Source: Serratia entomophila
GTDB lineage: Bacteria > Pseudomonadota > Gammaproteobacteria > Enterobacterales > Enterobacteriaceae
Assembly (NCBI RefSeq): GCF_021462285.1
Contig: NZ_CP082787.1
Span: 992,001 to 1,056,000, forward strand
DNA: 64,000 bases
Direction of reading: 5' to 3'
Made by a program: the position numbers and the translations under genes. The notes under the pieces were generated by a model. That model had not been told where the DNA came from. It worked only from the letters and a program-made list of their open reading frames with translations, and made no database searches. Positions 41,381 to 50,778 of the stretch are shown one piece after another; positions within the stretch are counted from its first letter, which is position 1, and each line of letters starts with the position of its first letter.

Positions 41381-41983
41381 ATGACCAAACCAGATTGGGA
41401 GGCCATCGAATCGGCATACCGAGCTGGCTTGATGTCTCTGCGTGAAATTGCTTCTCAACACAACATTAGTGAAGGGGCAATACGCAAGCGGGCAAAGCGC
41501 GATGACTGGTCACGCGACTTGGCTGCAAAGGTAAAAGAGCGTGCTGATGATTTGGTACGCAAAGCAGAGGTACGCAAACAAGTACGCGCAGAGAACAGTT
41601 TTAGCGAGCGCGTACTTGTTGAAGCTACTGCTGAGGTCATTGCTACCGTCAGGATGGAGCACAGGGGCGACATTCGCCGGGCACGAGAAATCACCAACTC
41701 TTTGTTTGATGAGCTTGGGGCAGAATGTGCAGATGTCGAGTCGCTACGTAAACTGGGTGAGATGATGCTTGACCCTGATGAGAATGGCCGTGATCGCCTT
41801 AATGAGGTGTATCAGTCGATCATCAGCATGCCTGAGCGCGTGAAGTCAGTGAAAGCACTTAGCGATGCGCTGAAAAACCTCATCGGCCTTGAGCGGCAGG
41901 CCTACGATATTGATGGCCCAGAAGGCGACAACTCTGTTAAGAAGCTTTCTGACCTGATGGACTCACTGTCTCAGGGGGCGTAA
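41381..41983 (+). CDS. Terminase small subunit
   Basis: A 200-aa DNA-recognition subunit. An N-terminal HTH (SAYRAGLMSLREIASQHNIS...EGAIRKRAKRDDW) is followed by a helical oligomerisation region. It selects phage DNA for packaging. Its stop overlaps the large-subunit start (TAATG). Confidence 0.9.
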   Translation: MTKPDWEAIESAYRAGLMSLREIASQHNISEGAIRKRAKRDDWSRDLAAKVKERADDLVRKAEVRKQVRAENSFSERVLVEATAEVIATVRMEHRGDIRRAREITNSLFDELGAECADVESLRKLGEMMLDPDENGRDRLNEVYQSIISMPERVKSVKALSDALKNLIGLERQAYDIDGPEGDNSVKKLSDLMDSLSQGA

Positions 41984-43455
41984 TGAAACCTGAGCACCTC
42001 AAGCTGCTGGCGAATAAAGACTGGCGGCTGAATAACCTCTACTGGATCACCGACAAAGAAGGCAAGCCGATACGATTCAGAATGACACCTGAGCAGCGGG
42101 AATATTTCGAAGGCATCCATACTCGCAACATCATCCTCAAGGCGCGCCAGCTCGGTTTCACGACCGAGGTTTGCATCATTCAACTTGATGCAGCGCTATT
42201 CGAGTCAGCAAAGTGCGCCCTGATCGCCCACACGCTTAACGACGCCAAGCGATTGTTTCGCGAAAAGGTGAAATACGCCTACGACAACCTGCCTGATGAA
42301 ATCAAAGCCGCCAACCCAGCGAGCAATGACTCAGCCGGGGAGTTGGTGTTTAAGAAGGGCGGCTCACTGTATGTAAGCACCTCATTCCGTGGCGGTACGC
42401 TGCGTTACCTGCACGTTTCAGAGTTCGGAAAGATATGCGCTAAGTATCCAGATAAGGCCCGTGAGATTGTCACAGGCGCGTTTGAGGCCGTATCAACCGG
42501 ATGCTTTGCCACTATCGAGAGCACTGCTGAAGGTCGCGCCGGTTATTTCTTCGATTACTGCCAGTCGGCAGAGAAAGCACAGTTGCAGGGTAAAAAACTA
42601 TCAGCACTGGACTGGAAGTTTTTCTTCTTCTCCTGGTGGAAAAATCCGCAGTACGCAATTGACCCTGTAGAGCCAATCCCGCAGCGTCTGGTTGATTACT
42701 TCAGCGAGATGGAAGCCAAGCATGGCGTAACTCTCAACGAGCGACAGAAAGCCTGGTACTACGCCAAAGAAAAGACCCTTGGCGATGACATGAAGCGGGA
42801 ATATCCAACCATCCCCGCCGAAGCATTCCAGCAATCAGTCGAGGGCGCGTATTACGCCAAACAGTTCCGCTGGCTCTACACCAACAAGCGGATCGGTGCG
42901 CTACCTGATAACTCACATCTACCGGTTCACACGTTCTGGGATATCGGTGTGGGTGACTCTACGGCCATCTGGTTCGTGCGTGAAGTGGGTGAAGAATTCC
43001 ACATCATCGACTACTACGAGAACTCTGGCGAGGGCTTGCGGCACTACATGAAAGTGCTTAAAGACCGCGGCTATAAGTACGGCGACCACTGGGGTCCGCA
43101 CGACATTGAAAACCGGGAGTTTGGTTCTGATGCTAAATCCCGAAAGGAACTGGCGCGCGAAGGCTACGAAATCGACGGTCAGGTTTATTCCATGACATTC
43201 AAAGTGGTTCCGAAAACTGGCGTTGATACCGGCATTGAATCCGTGCGTGAAATCCTACCGAAATGTGTCTTTGACGATGAGAAGTGTGCAGAAGGCATCA
43301 CTCATCTGGAAGGCTACCGTAAGGAATGGGACGACAAGCGCGGCTGCTGGAAAGACAAGCCATTACATGACCACACCTCTCACGGCTCTGATGGTTTCCG
43401 CTACTTTGCTGTAGCCAAGAACAACCACAAACAAGTCGGCGCTATACTCTTCTAA
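41983..43455 (+). CDS. Terminase large subunit
   Basis: A 490-aa packaging ATPase and nuclease of the Terminase_6 type. The ATPase part has ILKARQLGFTTEVCII (Walker A-like position), and HVSEFGKICAKYPDKAREIV near the DExx region. The RNase H-like nuclease part begins FWDIGVGDSTAIWFV with metal-binding Asp. It cuts and pumps DNA into the prohead through the portal. Confidence 0.92.
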   Translation: MKPEHLKLLANKDWRLNNLYWITDKEGKPIRFRMTPEQREYFEGIHTRNIILKARQLGFTTEVCIIQLDAALFESAKCALIAHTLNDAKRLFREKVKYAYDNLPDEIKAANPASNDSAGELVFKKGGSLYVSTSFRGGTLRYLHVSEFGKICAKYPDKAREIVTGAFEAVSTGCFATIESTAEGRAGYFFDYCQSAEKAQLQGKKLSALDWKFFFFSWWKNPQYAIDPVEPIPQRLVDYFSEMEAKHGVTLNERQKAWYYAKEKTLGDDMKREYPTIPAEAFQQSVEGAYYAKQFRWLYTNKRIGALPDNSHLPVHTFWDIGVGDSTAIWFVREVGEEFHIIDYYENSGEGLRHYMKVLKDRGYKYGDHWGPHDIENREFGSDAKSRKELAREGYEIDGQVYSMTFKVVPKTGVDTGIESVREILPKCVFDDEKCAEGITHLEGYRKEWDDKRGCWKDKPLHDHTSHGSDGFRYFAVAKNNHKQVGAILF

Positions 43456-43466
43456 GGAGCCACTCA

Positions 43467-44924
43467 GTGAGTGAACAAAAAGACGAGATTCAGTTCCTCG
43501 TAAATACCCTCGCTGAAACAATGGCGGTGGGACGCCAGCGAGCTTTGTATGCTGGTCAATTCAACGGGAACACTAAGCGAACCAAGCTTTGGGATGAATT
43601 CGGGTACCCGGACGCCGTAAGCTTTGACATGCTTTATCGTGCATACCGGCGTAACTCTGCTGCATATGCTGGCATCCACAAGACGCTGGATTCCTGCTGG
43701 GTAGATAAGCCAGTGATTATTGATGGCCCAGTTGCGGATAAATCCAAGAAAGAAACCGAATGGGAAAAAACAGTTACCAAGTTGTTGAAGAAGCACTGGG
43801 CAAAAATCAAAGATGCTGACCGACGCAACATGGTTGGGCATTACTCGGCGATCATCCTGCAGATAAAAGACAATCGGGCATGGTCTGAGCCTGTAGATAC
43901 AGAACTTGTAGGTAAACTTGGCGAGGCAGCTCTTGTGAAGCTCATTCCCGCATGGGAATCACAAATTAAGCCTGGCAACTACGATATTGACACCCTCTCA
44001 GATACGTATGGTCAACCAGTAAATTACACGTTCAATGAGCAGCCTGTTGGCGATGATGGCACTTATGGAAATGTCCGTAGCGTCACTGTACACCCGAGTC
44101 GCGTGATAATCATCGCAGAGGGCTCTGAAGACGAAAACATGTTATCTGGCATCCCGCTTAACGAGGCCGGATACAACGACCTTCTCGACATTGAAAAGGC
44201 CAAGGGTGGGAGCGCTGAAGGTTTCCTGAAGAACGCAAGTCGTCAACTTGGCATCCAATTCGATGGTCAAACAGATATGCAAACCATCGCTCAGCAGGCG
44301 AAGGATGCAGGTTATAAAGACCTCGGCGAAGCGATGAATGACAAAATCAGCAAGCTTAACCGAGGTACTGACTCTGCGCTGGTAACACAATCAGGCACGA
44401 CATCGGTTCTATCAGTAGCTGCAGCAGACCCCACACCGACCTGGACGGTATCAGCAAATAGCTACGCATCGACCATCCGCTGCCCGTTCAACATCCTATT
44501 TGGCAAGCAAACAGGTAATCTGGCATCCACAGAAGACAAAAAGGCATGGGCGGCCACTTGCAACGAGCGTCGTGGGAGCTTTATGTCGTGGATCATCACG
44601 ACCGTCATTGAACGTTGGTGTGATATCGGCGTCATCCCTCAGCCGAATAACGGGGAAATCACTGTTGATTGGTCTGATTTACTTGCGCCAGGCGACAGCG
44701 AAAAACTCGACAACATGGGCAAGATGGCCGACGTGGCTTACAAAACCCAACAGGCGTTTGGAACATCAGCCGTAGAAATTAACGAGGTCAGGGCAGCTGG
44801 TGAGCTTGAACCAATCAAGGAGCCAGCCAAGCCTAACCCAGATGAGAAACTCACCGATAAGGACCCGCTGACAGATGATAACGACAGCGAAACCCCGAAT
44901 CGGGACGCCAATAGTACCCCGTAA
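43467..44924 (+). CDS. Portal protein (DUF1073 / HI1409 type)
   Basis: A 485-aa portal: FDMLYRAYRRNSAAYAGIHK, the clip region, and an end with PFNILFGKQTGNLASTEDKK...CNERRGSFMSWIITTVIERW. Members of this family are sometimes labelled Acb1-like (anti-CBASS) because of a domain name. The size, position after terminase and C-terminal wing identify a portal. GTG start. Confidence 0.88.
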   Translation: MSEQKDEIQFLVNTLAETMAVGRQRALYAGQFNGNTKRTKLWDEFGYPDAVSFDMLYRAYRRNSAAYAGIHKTLDSCWVDKPVIIDGPVADKSKKETEWEKTVTKLLKKHWAKIKDADRRNMVGHYSAIILQIKDNRAWSEPVDTELVGKLGEAALVKLIPAWESQIKPGNYDIDTLSDTYGQPVNYTFNEQPVGDDGTYGNVRSVTVHPSRVIIIAEGSEDENMLSGIPLNEAGYNDLLDIEKAKGGSAEGFLKNASRQLGIQFDGQTDMQTIAQQAKDAGYKDLGEAMNDKISKLNRGTDSALVTQSGTTSVLSVAAADPTPTWTVSANSYASTIRCPFNILFGKQTGNLASTEDKKAWAATCNERRGSFMSWIITTVIERWCDIGVIPQPNNGEITVDWSDLLAPGDSEKLDNMGKMADVAYKTQQAFGTSAVEINEVRAAGELEPIKEPAKPNPDEKLTDKDPLTDDNDSETPNRDANSTP

Positions 44925-45858
44925 CAAAGCCGACCCTACTCAGTCATACCGCCAAGTCAACAAGATGTTCAGGGATATCGAATCCAGATACCTTGGCATC
45001 AAGACTGCGCTTAGGTCGCTATTAGATCAGCGGCTAGTAGGGCGAGAAATCGCAAGCAATGCACAAGCAGCCCATGCCATGCACGATGGGATACTTTATC
45101 AGGTCAATGCCGGGGCGTTCATCTATGACATGACAGCGCAACAGTTGGCTGACTTGCTGGAGCATGTGCAGGTGATTTTAGATGACTACCTGCTTGAAGG
45201 TATTGGCCAGGACATATGGGCGCTAACGTACATCGCTGAGGAATATCAACGAGGCACGTTAAACGCCTACACCAACCTTTCTGCTCAATCGCCGATATAT
45301 GAGTCGCAAACCACGCTTGTGCAGCTTCTATCATCCCCTGCCTATCAGAACCAAATAGGTGCGGCATACGTATCAGCTTATAGCGACTGGAAGGGTATTA
45401 GCGATAAAGCCAGGACAGACCTTGCCAATGTTATTGCGGATGCCATCGGTCGGGGAATAAGCCCGAGAGAAACGGCAAGAATCGTCAGCAAACGCCTTGA
45501 TGTCAGCATGACGCAAGCCAAGGTCATCGCTCAAACAGAGCAAGTGGGCGCACTGAGGCAAGCACAGTGGCAAGAAACAGACTGGGCAAGGGATAGGCTT
45601 GGCCTAAACACGAAAGTGCTATGGCTGTCCGCTCTCAAGCCAACAACACGAGCATGGCATGCCGCACGACATGGCAGGACGTATACCACTGAAGAGGTTA
45701 AGGCGTTCTATGCCGAGAATGGCAACCGCTATAACTGCTACTGCGCAAACATCCCTGTGCTTGTCGATGATGACGGCAAGGTGGTCAACGAAGGGATGGT
45801 GTCGCGGCTAATTGAAGAGAAAAAGCAGTGGCAAGATGAATATCAGAAGGCTGCCTGA
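44875..45858 (+). CDS. Head morphogenesis protein (Mu F-like, HI1407 type)
   Basis: A 327-aa minor head protein that overlaps the portal gene by 50 bases. The Mu gpF-like C-terminal domain shows RISPRETARI-type helix (GISPRETARIVSKRLDVSMT), AQTEQVGALRQAQWQET, then RYNCYCANIPVLVD. It is thought to help assemble the portal end of the prohead. Confidence 0.87.
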   Translation: MITTAKPRIGTPIVPRNKADPTQSYRQVNKMFRDIESRYLGIKTALRSLLDQRLVGREIASNAQAAHAMHDGILYQVNAGAFIYDMTAQQLADLLEHVQVILDDYLLEGIGQDIWALTYIAEEYQRGTLNAYTNLSAQSPIYESQTTLVQLLSSPAYQNQIGAAYVSAYSDWKGISDKARTDLANVIADAIGRGISPRETARIVSKRLDVSMTQAKVIAQTEQVGALRQAQWQETDWARDRLGLNTKVLWLSALKPTTRAWHAARHGRTYTTEEVKAFYAENGNRYNCYCANIPVLVDDDGKVVNEGMVSRLIEEKKQWQDEYQKAA

Positions 45859-45903
45859 TGGCGGCCTTTTTTATTGCCTGAAATCCACCAAAGAGGACAC
45901 AGC

Positions 45904-47301
45904 ATGTCGCGTAAAAGCGTCAACGTGCTGACCGTCATCAACTCAGCCTCAAACATTACAACCGAAACCATCAATGGTAGCGAGCATATCGTCGTGAAAG
46001 GCGTCGTGCCGATTGTTGATGACGTGGTGATGAACGGCGGGTTGTACCCGGCAGCAGAGATTAACCAGGGGTTCGGGACAATGGAGCGAAAGCTCATGCC
46101 TCTCGGGCATCCTAAAGTCGATGGGAACTATGTCAGCGCTAACGACCCCGTAGCTGTTAATGACTTCCATGGCGGGGCGTTCGCTATGAACGTAACCAAG
46201 GCAGATGGCCGGGTAGTCATGGATATGGCCGTTAACCGCCGGTATGCCGAGGCACACCCGAAAGGCGCGAAGCTGCTTGAGCGGCTTGATGCGATGGTAA
46301 ACAAAGAGCAGGTAGAGCCAATCCATATTTCAACCGGGCTGCTGCTTAACAAGCAGGCGAGCAAGGGTGAGTCCCGCGGGAAAAAGTACACCTGGATTGC
46401 TAGCAACATGCAGTTCGACCACATCGCTATTCTTCTTGATGAACCCGGCGCAGCGACCCCGGATGATGGCGTAGGCATCTTCGTAAACGCTGCTGGCGAT
46501 CAGCTTCAAATCGAAACAGTAAACCTCGCTGACGGCGCGGATTGCACGAAAGAAGGGCTGATCAACAAAACCAAATTCTTCTTCACGAACGCCTCCAACT
46601 TCTCCTTCGACGATATCCAGCGAGCGCTGAGCCAGAAGCTTCGCGAAGGCAAGCCTGATGACTGTTATGCATGGCCTGATTCTGTATGGCCAGACAAGTT
46701 TATCTATAGCGCTGAAGGCAAAACATACCAACAGAAGTACCTCATCGACGATGACGGCACCGCTGAATTCGTCGGCGAACCTGTAGAAGTCGTGCGCAAA
46801 CCCACTGAGTACGAAATTAAAACCAACGGAGCTAATAACCCGATGAAAGACATGATTGTTAACGCACTGAAAGCGAAAGGTAAGCCGACTGAAGGCAAGA
46901 CCGACGCAGAGCTTTTCGATGCATTCAACCAAATGAATGCGGAGGAAGCGGCCGCAAAAACTGAGACGCCGGAAGAGAAAGCGGCTCGATTGCAGAAAGA
47001 GGCTGACGACAAAGCAGCAAAAGACAAGGCGAATAACAGTGAACAGGCTCCTGCCTGGTTCGCACCGTTTGCAGAAAAACTGAACGCCATCGAAACCGGC
47101 ATGACCGCCAACTCCGATAAAGAGAAGGGCGAGAAGCGCTCAGCAGTGAAAGCCAAGTTCGGCATGACCGATACAGCTGTTAACGCGCTGGACGGCGAGG
47201 CCCTGAACGAGCTGTTCGCAAAATGCCCAACCTCTACTGGTCTGAACGGCTCTTTCCGTCAGGTCAATTCCAATGAAACTTTCAGCGAAATGCCGGAGTA
47301 A
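45904..47301 (+). CDS. Prohead protease-scaffold protein (DUF2213)
   Basis: A 465-aa protein. The N-terminal DUF2213 part (IVVKGVVPIVDDVVMNGGLY, MPLGHPKVDG, VEPIHISTGLLLN) is protease-like. From about residue 320 an Ala/Glu/Lys-rich coiled segment looks like scaffold. A second in-frame start (MKDMIVNALKAKGK, near 46842) might give a separate scaffold, as in other phages. GAGGACACAGC before the ATG. Confidence 0.85.
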   Translation: MSRKSVNVLTVINSASNITTETINGSEHIVVKGVVPIVDDVVMNGGLYPAAEINQGFGTMERKLMPLGHPKVDGNYVSANDPVAVNDFHGGAFAMNVTKADGRVVMDMAVNRRYAEAHPKGAKLLERLDAMVNKEQVEPIHISTGLLLNKQASKGESRGKKYTWIASNMQFDHIAILLDEPGAATPDDGVGIFVNAAGDQLQIETVNLADGADCTKEGLINKTKFFFTNASNFSFDDIQRALSQKLREGKPDDCYAWPDSVWPDKFIYSAEGKTYQQKYLIDDDGTAEFVGEPVEVVRKPTEYEIKTNGANNPMKDMIVNALKAKGKPTEGKTDAELFDAFNQMNAEEAAAKTETPEEKAARLQKEADDKAAKDKANNSEQAPAWFAPFAEKLNAIETGMTANSDKEKGEKRSAVKAKFGMTDTAVNALDGEALNELFAKCPTSTGLNGSFRQVNSNETFSEMPE

Positions 47302-47304
47302 ATA

Positions 47305-47736
47305 ATGGCTAAAGATGGGAAACATATTATTCATGCGGGTGGTGTCTATCCAAACCCATTACTTAATCGTGAAGGTGCAGCAGCCGCTTCGACGCCTCCT
47401 GGCACGATCGGTTTCTTTGCTGCGGACAAATTCACCGCTTCCGTTGCCGGTAATGAAGCCGCAATCCTCTATGTTGCCAACAAGGATTATCTGCGCTGCC
47501 TTTCCGTTGATGATGCCATTCCCGCCGGTGAGCTGGTCGTAGGCATTCAACCGCTTCAAGGGATGTTCCTGAACGTGCGAGCAGCAGCCGGCACTTACAC
47601 CAAAGGCCAGGCTCTTTCTGTCGCAAATGGTCGCGTGAAGGTTGCAGCAGGTGATGAGTCTGTTCGCTGCTACGTGGAAGAAGACAAGCCATATACCACG
47701 GCAGCAGGCGATCTGCTGCGCGTCGTAATTAAGTAA
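47305..47736 (+). CDS. Head decoration / cement protein
   Basis: A 143-aa protein, MAKDGKHIIHAGGVYPNPLL, with a beta-rich body (GELVVGIQPLQGMFLNVRAA, TYTKGQALSVANGRVKVAAG). It lies between protease and major capsid, the decoration-protein slot in this module (HI1405-like). Structural role inferred from position. Confidence 0.75.
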   Translation: MAKDGKHIIHAGGVYPNPLLNREGAAAASTPPGTIGFFAADKFTASVAGNEAAILYVANKDYLRCLSVDDAIPAGELVVGIQPLQGMFLNVRAAAGTYTKGQALSVANGRVKVAAGDESVRCYVEEDKPYTTAAGDLLRVVIK

Positions 47737-47746
47737 GGAGCACTGA

Positions 47747-48844
47747 ATGTTAGTTTATTCAAAGAAAATCGGTCAGGAAACTGGCAACCTGGAGATTAAC
47801 CAGGAGCAGTTCAATTCTCTGACGGCAGAACGTAACGCGGGTGCTCAGGCCGCAGCAGACTTTATTGCACGAGCACAATTCCGTGGCATGGCAGAGCAAG
47901 CTCCGCGACTGGACGCGGTTAACGCAGTAGATGATATTCGTCGCCTGTACCGCGCATTTGACACCACGGTCCTGCAGCAGTTTGAGCCAAACACTGAGTT
48001 CACCCTGCTGAACGACCTGATGCCGTTGTCTCGCTCTGTTCGTCTGGAGCAATCACGCTATGACTATGCTCGTACCGGTGGCCGTGGCTGGGCGCATACG
48101 TCCATGTCTGGTCAGGTTGGTGCCGCGTTAGATGCTCGTTCCTACACCTTTGACGGCACCATGGTTCCGATCCATGACTCCGGCTTTAAGTTCGAGTGGC
48201 GTGATCCGATCTTCAATAGTCCATCAGCACTGCAGTCTCAGTCTGATGCTCAGCGTGGTTCTGTTGAGGATGTTCAGCGTCGCTACGTTGACTACATCTA
48301 TAACGGATTCCGCGATAAAACCGGCGGGTTTGCCGTTTTTGACGGTTTAACCTGGAAGGGGTTGAAAGATGATGAGCGAGTAGCTCAAATCGATCTGGGT
48401 GCATCCGGTCTCAACGTCGACTTCACCTCTGCATCGGCTACGTCTCAAGCTCTGCGTGCAGGGGCTATCGCATTGCGCGATCAGTTGCGCCGCATCAACA
48501 ACCAATATGCAGACCAGACTTGGTATGTTTCAGGTGAAATTATTTCCAACTTGGAACGCTATTTCTCCGATAACTTCCAGTCAGGTACGGTCATGTCAGA
48601 AATCCTGAAATTGACCGGCATCTCTGCGATCAAAGAAGACAGTCAGCTTTCTGGAAACGAAATCGTCATCGTCCCACTGCGTGCTGGTGTTATCGCTCCG
48701 ATCGTCGGCCAAGCAATCGGGACTGTTGCCTCTCCGCGCCCGGAATACAACAGTGACTATATCTGGCGTACATGGGGTGCGATGGGGTTGATGGTCAAGC
48801 AGGACATCAACAACAAATACTCCGTAATCCACGCATCTAGTTAA
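47747..48844 (+). CDS. Major capsid protein
   Basis: A 365-aa capsid subunit, HK97 fold expected. MLVYSKKIGQETGNLEINQE, an N-terminal helix, and WAHTSMSGQVGAALDARSYT, KFEWRDPIFNSPSALQ and a conserved end YIWRTWGAMGLMVKQDINNK. Position after protease and decoration genes is decisive. Confidence 0.88.
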   Translation: MLVYSKKIGQETGNLEINQEQFNSLTAERNAGAQAAADFIARAQFRGMAEQAPRLDAVNAVDDIRRLYRAFDTTVLQQFEPNTEFTLLNDLMPLSRSVRLEQSRYDYARTGGRGWAHTSMSGQVGAALDARSYTFDGTMVPIHDSGFKFEWRDPIFNSPSALQSQSDAQRGSVEDVQRRYVDYIYNGFRDKTGGFAVFDGLTWKGLKDDERVAQIDLGASGLNVDFTSASATSQALRAGAIALRDQLRRINNQYADQTWYVSGEIISNLERYFSDNFQSGTVMSEILKLTGISAIKEDSQLSGNEIVIVPLRAGVIAPIVGQAIGTVASPRPEYNSDYIWRTWGAMGLMVKQDINNKYSVIHASS

Positions 48845-48854
48845 GGGATAAATC

Positions 48855-49070
48855 ATGGCACTGGTAGAAATAGTGGCAAGTAATCTGCACGCCGGTGCCA
48901 ACCTTCGCAAGCTGGGGGTTGGTGAGGTTGTAGAGGTTGATGATTCAACTGCAGAGCGGTGGAAGGCATCAGGCAAGGCGAAGGCTACTGAAGAGAAGAA
49001 AGGCGAAAAGTTAGTTTTTGAAGTAGCCAGCCCGGGTAAAGCAGAATCAGCAGCTAAGAAGGATAAGTAA
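48855..49070 (+). CDS. Small head protein (71 aa)
   Basis: MALVEIVASNLHAGANLRKL, GVGEVVEVDDSTAERWKASG, then a Lys/Glu-rich tail ending AAKKDK. It resembles the small FI-like or connector-linker proteins found after the capsid gene. Role uncertain. Confidence 0.7.
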   Translation: MALVEIVASNLHAGANLRKLGVGEVVEVDDSTAERWKASGKAKATEEKKGEKLVFEVASPGKAESAAKKDK

Positions 49071-49072
49071 AG

Positions 49073-49453
49073 ATGGCAACCCCGCTTACGCCAGAAGATG
49101 TGCAAGCCTTTCTCGCTGAGCTGGGCTATACCATCCCATCCGCCTTGCTGACACCAATCCTTTGTCGCGTTAACTCCATCATCGATTGCTTGGATGGGGC
49201 AGGCTATGACGACTGCACGCAAACACTAATCATGATGTATGCGGCTGCGCTAATGTCTGCCTCATCCGGTGCCAGGAAGATTAAATCTCAAAGCGCACCG
49301 TCTGGAGCAAGCAGATCATTCGAGTACGGTGAGGATTCAGTTACCTGGTTACGCAATTCACTGCTGTCTCTGGATACCGCTGGTTGCACGGGTGCGCTGC
49401 CAATATCTGCAGGGCCATCGGTTGGCTTTTTTGACGTTGTTGGAGGGTGCTGA
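49073..49453 (+). CDS. Head-tail connector protein (126 aa)
   Basis: MATPLTPEDVQAFLAELGYT, with a helical core (LLTPILCRVNSIIDCLDGAG...LIMMYAAALMSASSGARKIK), the look of gp6/DUF7370-type head-tail adaptors. It overlaps the next start (TGATG). Assigned by pattern and order. Confidence 0.75.
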   Translation: MATPLTPEDVQAFLAELGYTIPSALLTPILCRVNSIIDCLDGAGYDDCTQTLIMMYAAALMSASSGARKIKSQSAPSGASRSFEYGEDSVTWLRNSLLSLDTAGCTGALPISAGPSVGFFDVVGGC

Positions 49454-49656
49454 TGGCTGATAGAGAAAAGGGAGGTTGGCTTCCAGGAATTATTCCACGG
49501 CATGAACCAGATTCAGAAATAGAGCAGATTGATTCCAGAGTAGATATTTTTTTGGTAGAGCCTGAATTATCGAGATTTAATTCAAGGCGGACTGACTGCG
49601 AAAAATGCCCTGATTGCCCCGGCTGTCCTGACCAATACGAGGAGTATCTCTCATGA
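49453..49656 (+). CDS. Small Cys-rich phage protein (67 aa)
   Basis: MADREKGGWLPGIIPRHEPD, then the striking end CEKCPDCPGCPDQYEE with four closely spaced Cys. It might bind metal in the virion or be a small connector part. Coupled on both sides. Not recognised. Confidence 0.65.
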   Translation: MADREKGGWLPGIIPRHEPDSEIEQIDSRVDIFLVEPELSRFNSRRTDCEKCPDCPGCPDQYEEYLS

Positions 49657-50003
49657 GTGCCGCCGCAAATTGGAGTTACACGGCACTGGCTACCGTGTGG
49701 AAAAAGGATGGGCCTCCTGACGAATACGGAAAGCAGAAGTGGTTAGCTCCAATTTCCATCATGTGCGACTACGGCGGTGATGCTACTGCGCGGCTTGGTG
49801 ACATCGGTTTAGAGTTTGTCGTAAAAAACACGCACTGGACTGAGTATGCTCTCGCCGAGCAGGGAGATTACATCCTGATAGGCGCATCTGCAGCGATTGA
49901 CCCAACCAAAGTCGAAGGAGCTGACGAGGTTCGCCATATCATCCGTTACGCCGACACGTTTGACCGCATAGCCGACGACTACGCAATAATCACGGGAGTT
50001 TGA
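49653..50003 (+). CDS. Head completion / neck protein (116 aa)
   Basis: MSAAANWSYTALATVWKKDG, beta-rich with LAEQGDYILIGASAAIDPTK and HIIRYADTFDRIADDYAIIT. It has the size and order of a head-closure protein. ATGA overlap with the previous gene. Confidence 0.7.
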   Translation: MSAAANWSYTALATVWKKDGPPDEYGKQKWLAPISIMCDYGGDATARLGDIGLEFVVKNTHWTEYALAEQGDYILIGASAAIDPTKVEGADEVRHIIRYADTFDRIADDYAIITGV

Positions 50004-50004
50004 T

Positions 50005-50373
50005 ATGGGCGTTAAGGTGAAAGGCGTCCGTGAAGCTCAGGCCAATCTGGATAGGATGATAGGCGACATCCGGGGGCGCAAGGTAGTAAGGGCTATCCAG
50101 TCTGCTCTGCTGATTGGTGGCAGCCAAGCCGCTTTATATACCCCAATCGACACATCCACTCTACTAAATAGCCAGTATCGTGAAATATCAGTCAATGGCT
50201 CCAGGGTAACTGGAAGGGTTGGTTACTCGGCAAATTATGCCGTTTATGTTCATGACCCGAACATCCCGCAAACATTCCGCCGCGCTACCGCCAAGAAAGA
50301 GTTCCTGACCAAGGGATTCGAAGACACCAAGGCGCAAATCGACCGAGCCATTAAGAAGGAGATGCAGCTATGA
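50005..50373 (+). CDS. HK97 gp10-like neck/tail protein
   Basis: A 122-aa protein with the gp10/minor tail pattern: GVKVKGVREAQANLDRMIGD, TPIDTSTLLNSQYREI, GRVGYSANYAVYVHDPN, ending KAQIDRAIKKEM. Neck or tail-completion role. Overlaps the next gene. Confidence 0.8.
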   Translation: MGVKVKGVREAQANLDRMIGDIRGRKVVRAIQSALLIGGSQAALYTPIDTSTLLNSQYREISVNGSRVTGRVGYSANYAVYVHDPNIPQTFRRATAKKEFLTKGFEDTKAQIDRAIKKEMQL

Positions 50374-50753
50374 CACCTGCTATGCATCGCCGGGTGCGCG
50401 ACTACTTTGTGGATGCTGGGCTGACTACTGGATTTATCACGCAGATGCTTCGCTGGCGGGACACAGGGAAAGATGTCGATAAGTTCCTGGTATTCAGGCC
50501 AAACAGCGGTAGCGCAATTCGCAATGACTTGGGCAGCGAGTATTTAGTCATGGTCGATGTTGTGGGCGCTATCAACGAAGACGAAGAGGCTGACAATGCC
50601 ACTCAGGCAATTATCGGCCATATCCAGGCTAACCCCATGCCAAATGACTGCATAGGCCACATAGAGAACGTCGGTGGCATTCCATCCCCAGTTTCAACAA
50701 CTGAAGGGCGATTAGTCTATCGCCTGCAATTCGCTTGCCTGTATGGCGAGTAA
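50370..50753 (+). CDS. Tail terminator protein (127 aa)
   Basis: MTPAMHRRVRDYFVDAGLTT, VMVDVVGAINEDEEADNATQ, and an end GRLVYRLQFACLYGE. Same size and slot as lambda gpU-type tail terminators, directly before the tail tube gene. Confidence 0.78.
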   Translation: MTPAMHRRVRDYFVDAGLTTGFITQMLRWRDTGKDVDKFLVFRPNSGSAIRNDLGSEYLVMVDVVGAINEDEEADNATQAIIGHIQANPMPNDCIGHIENVGGIPSPVSTTEGRLVYRLQFACLYGE

Positions 50754-50778
50754 TCAATAATCAAAGAGGTAAGCAAAT

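Noticed and set aside
43467..44924. Anti-CBASS protein
   Set aside because: The Acb1-like family label applies to a domain name. Length, order after terminase and portal-like C-terminus show a structural portal.
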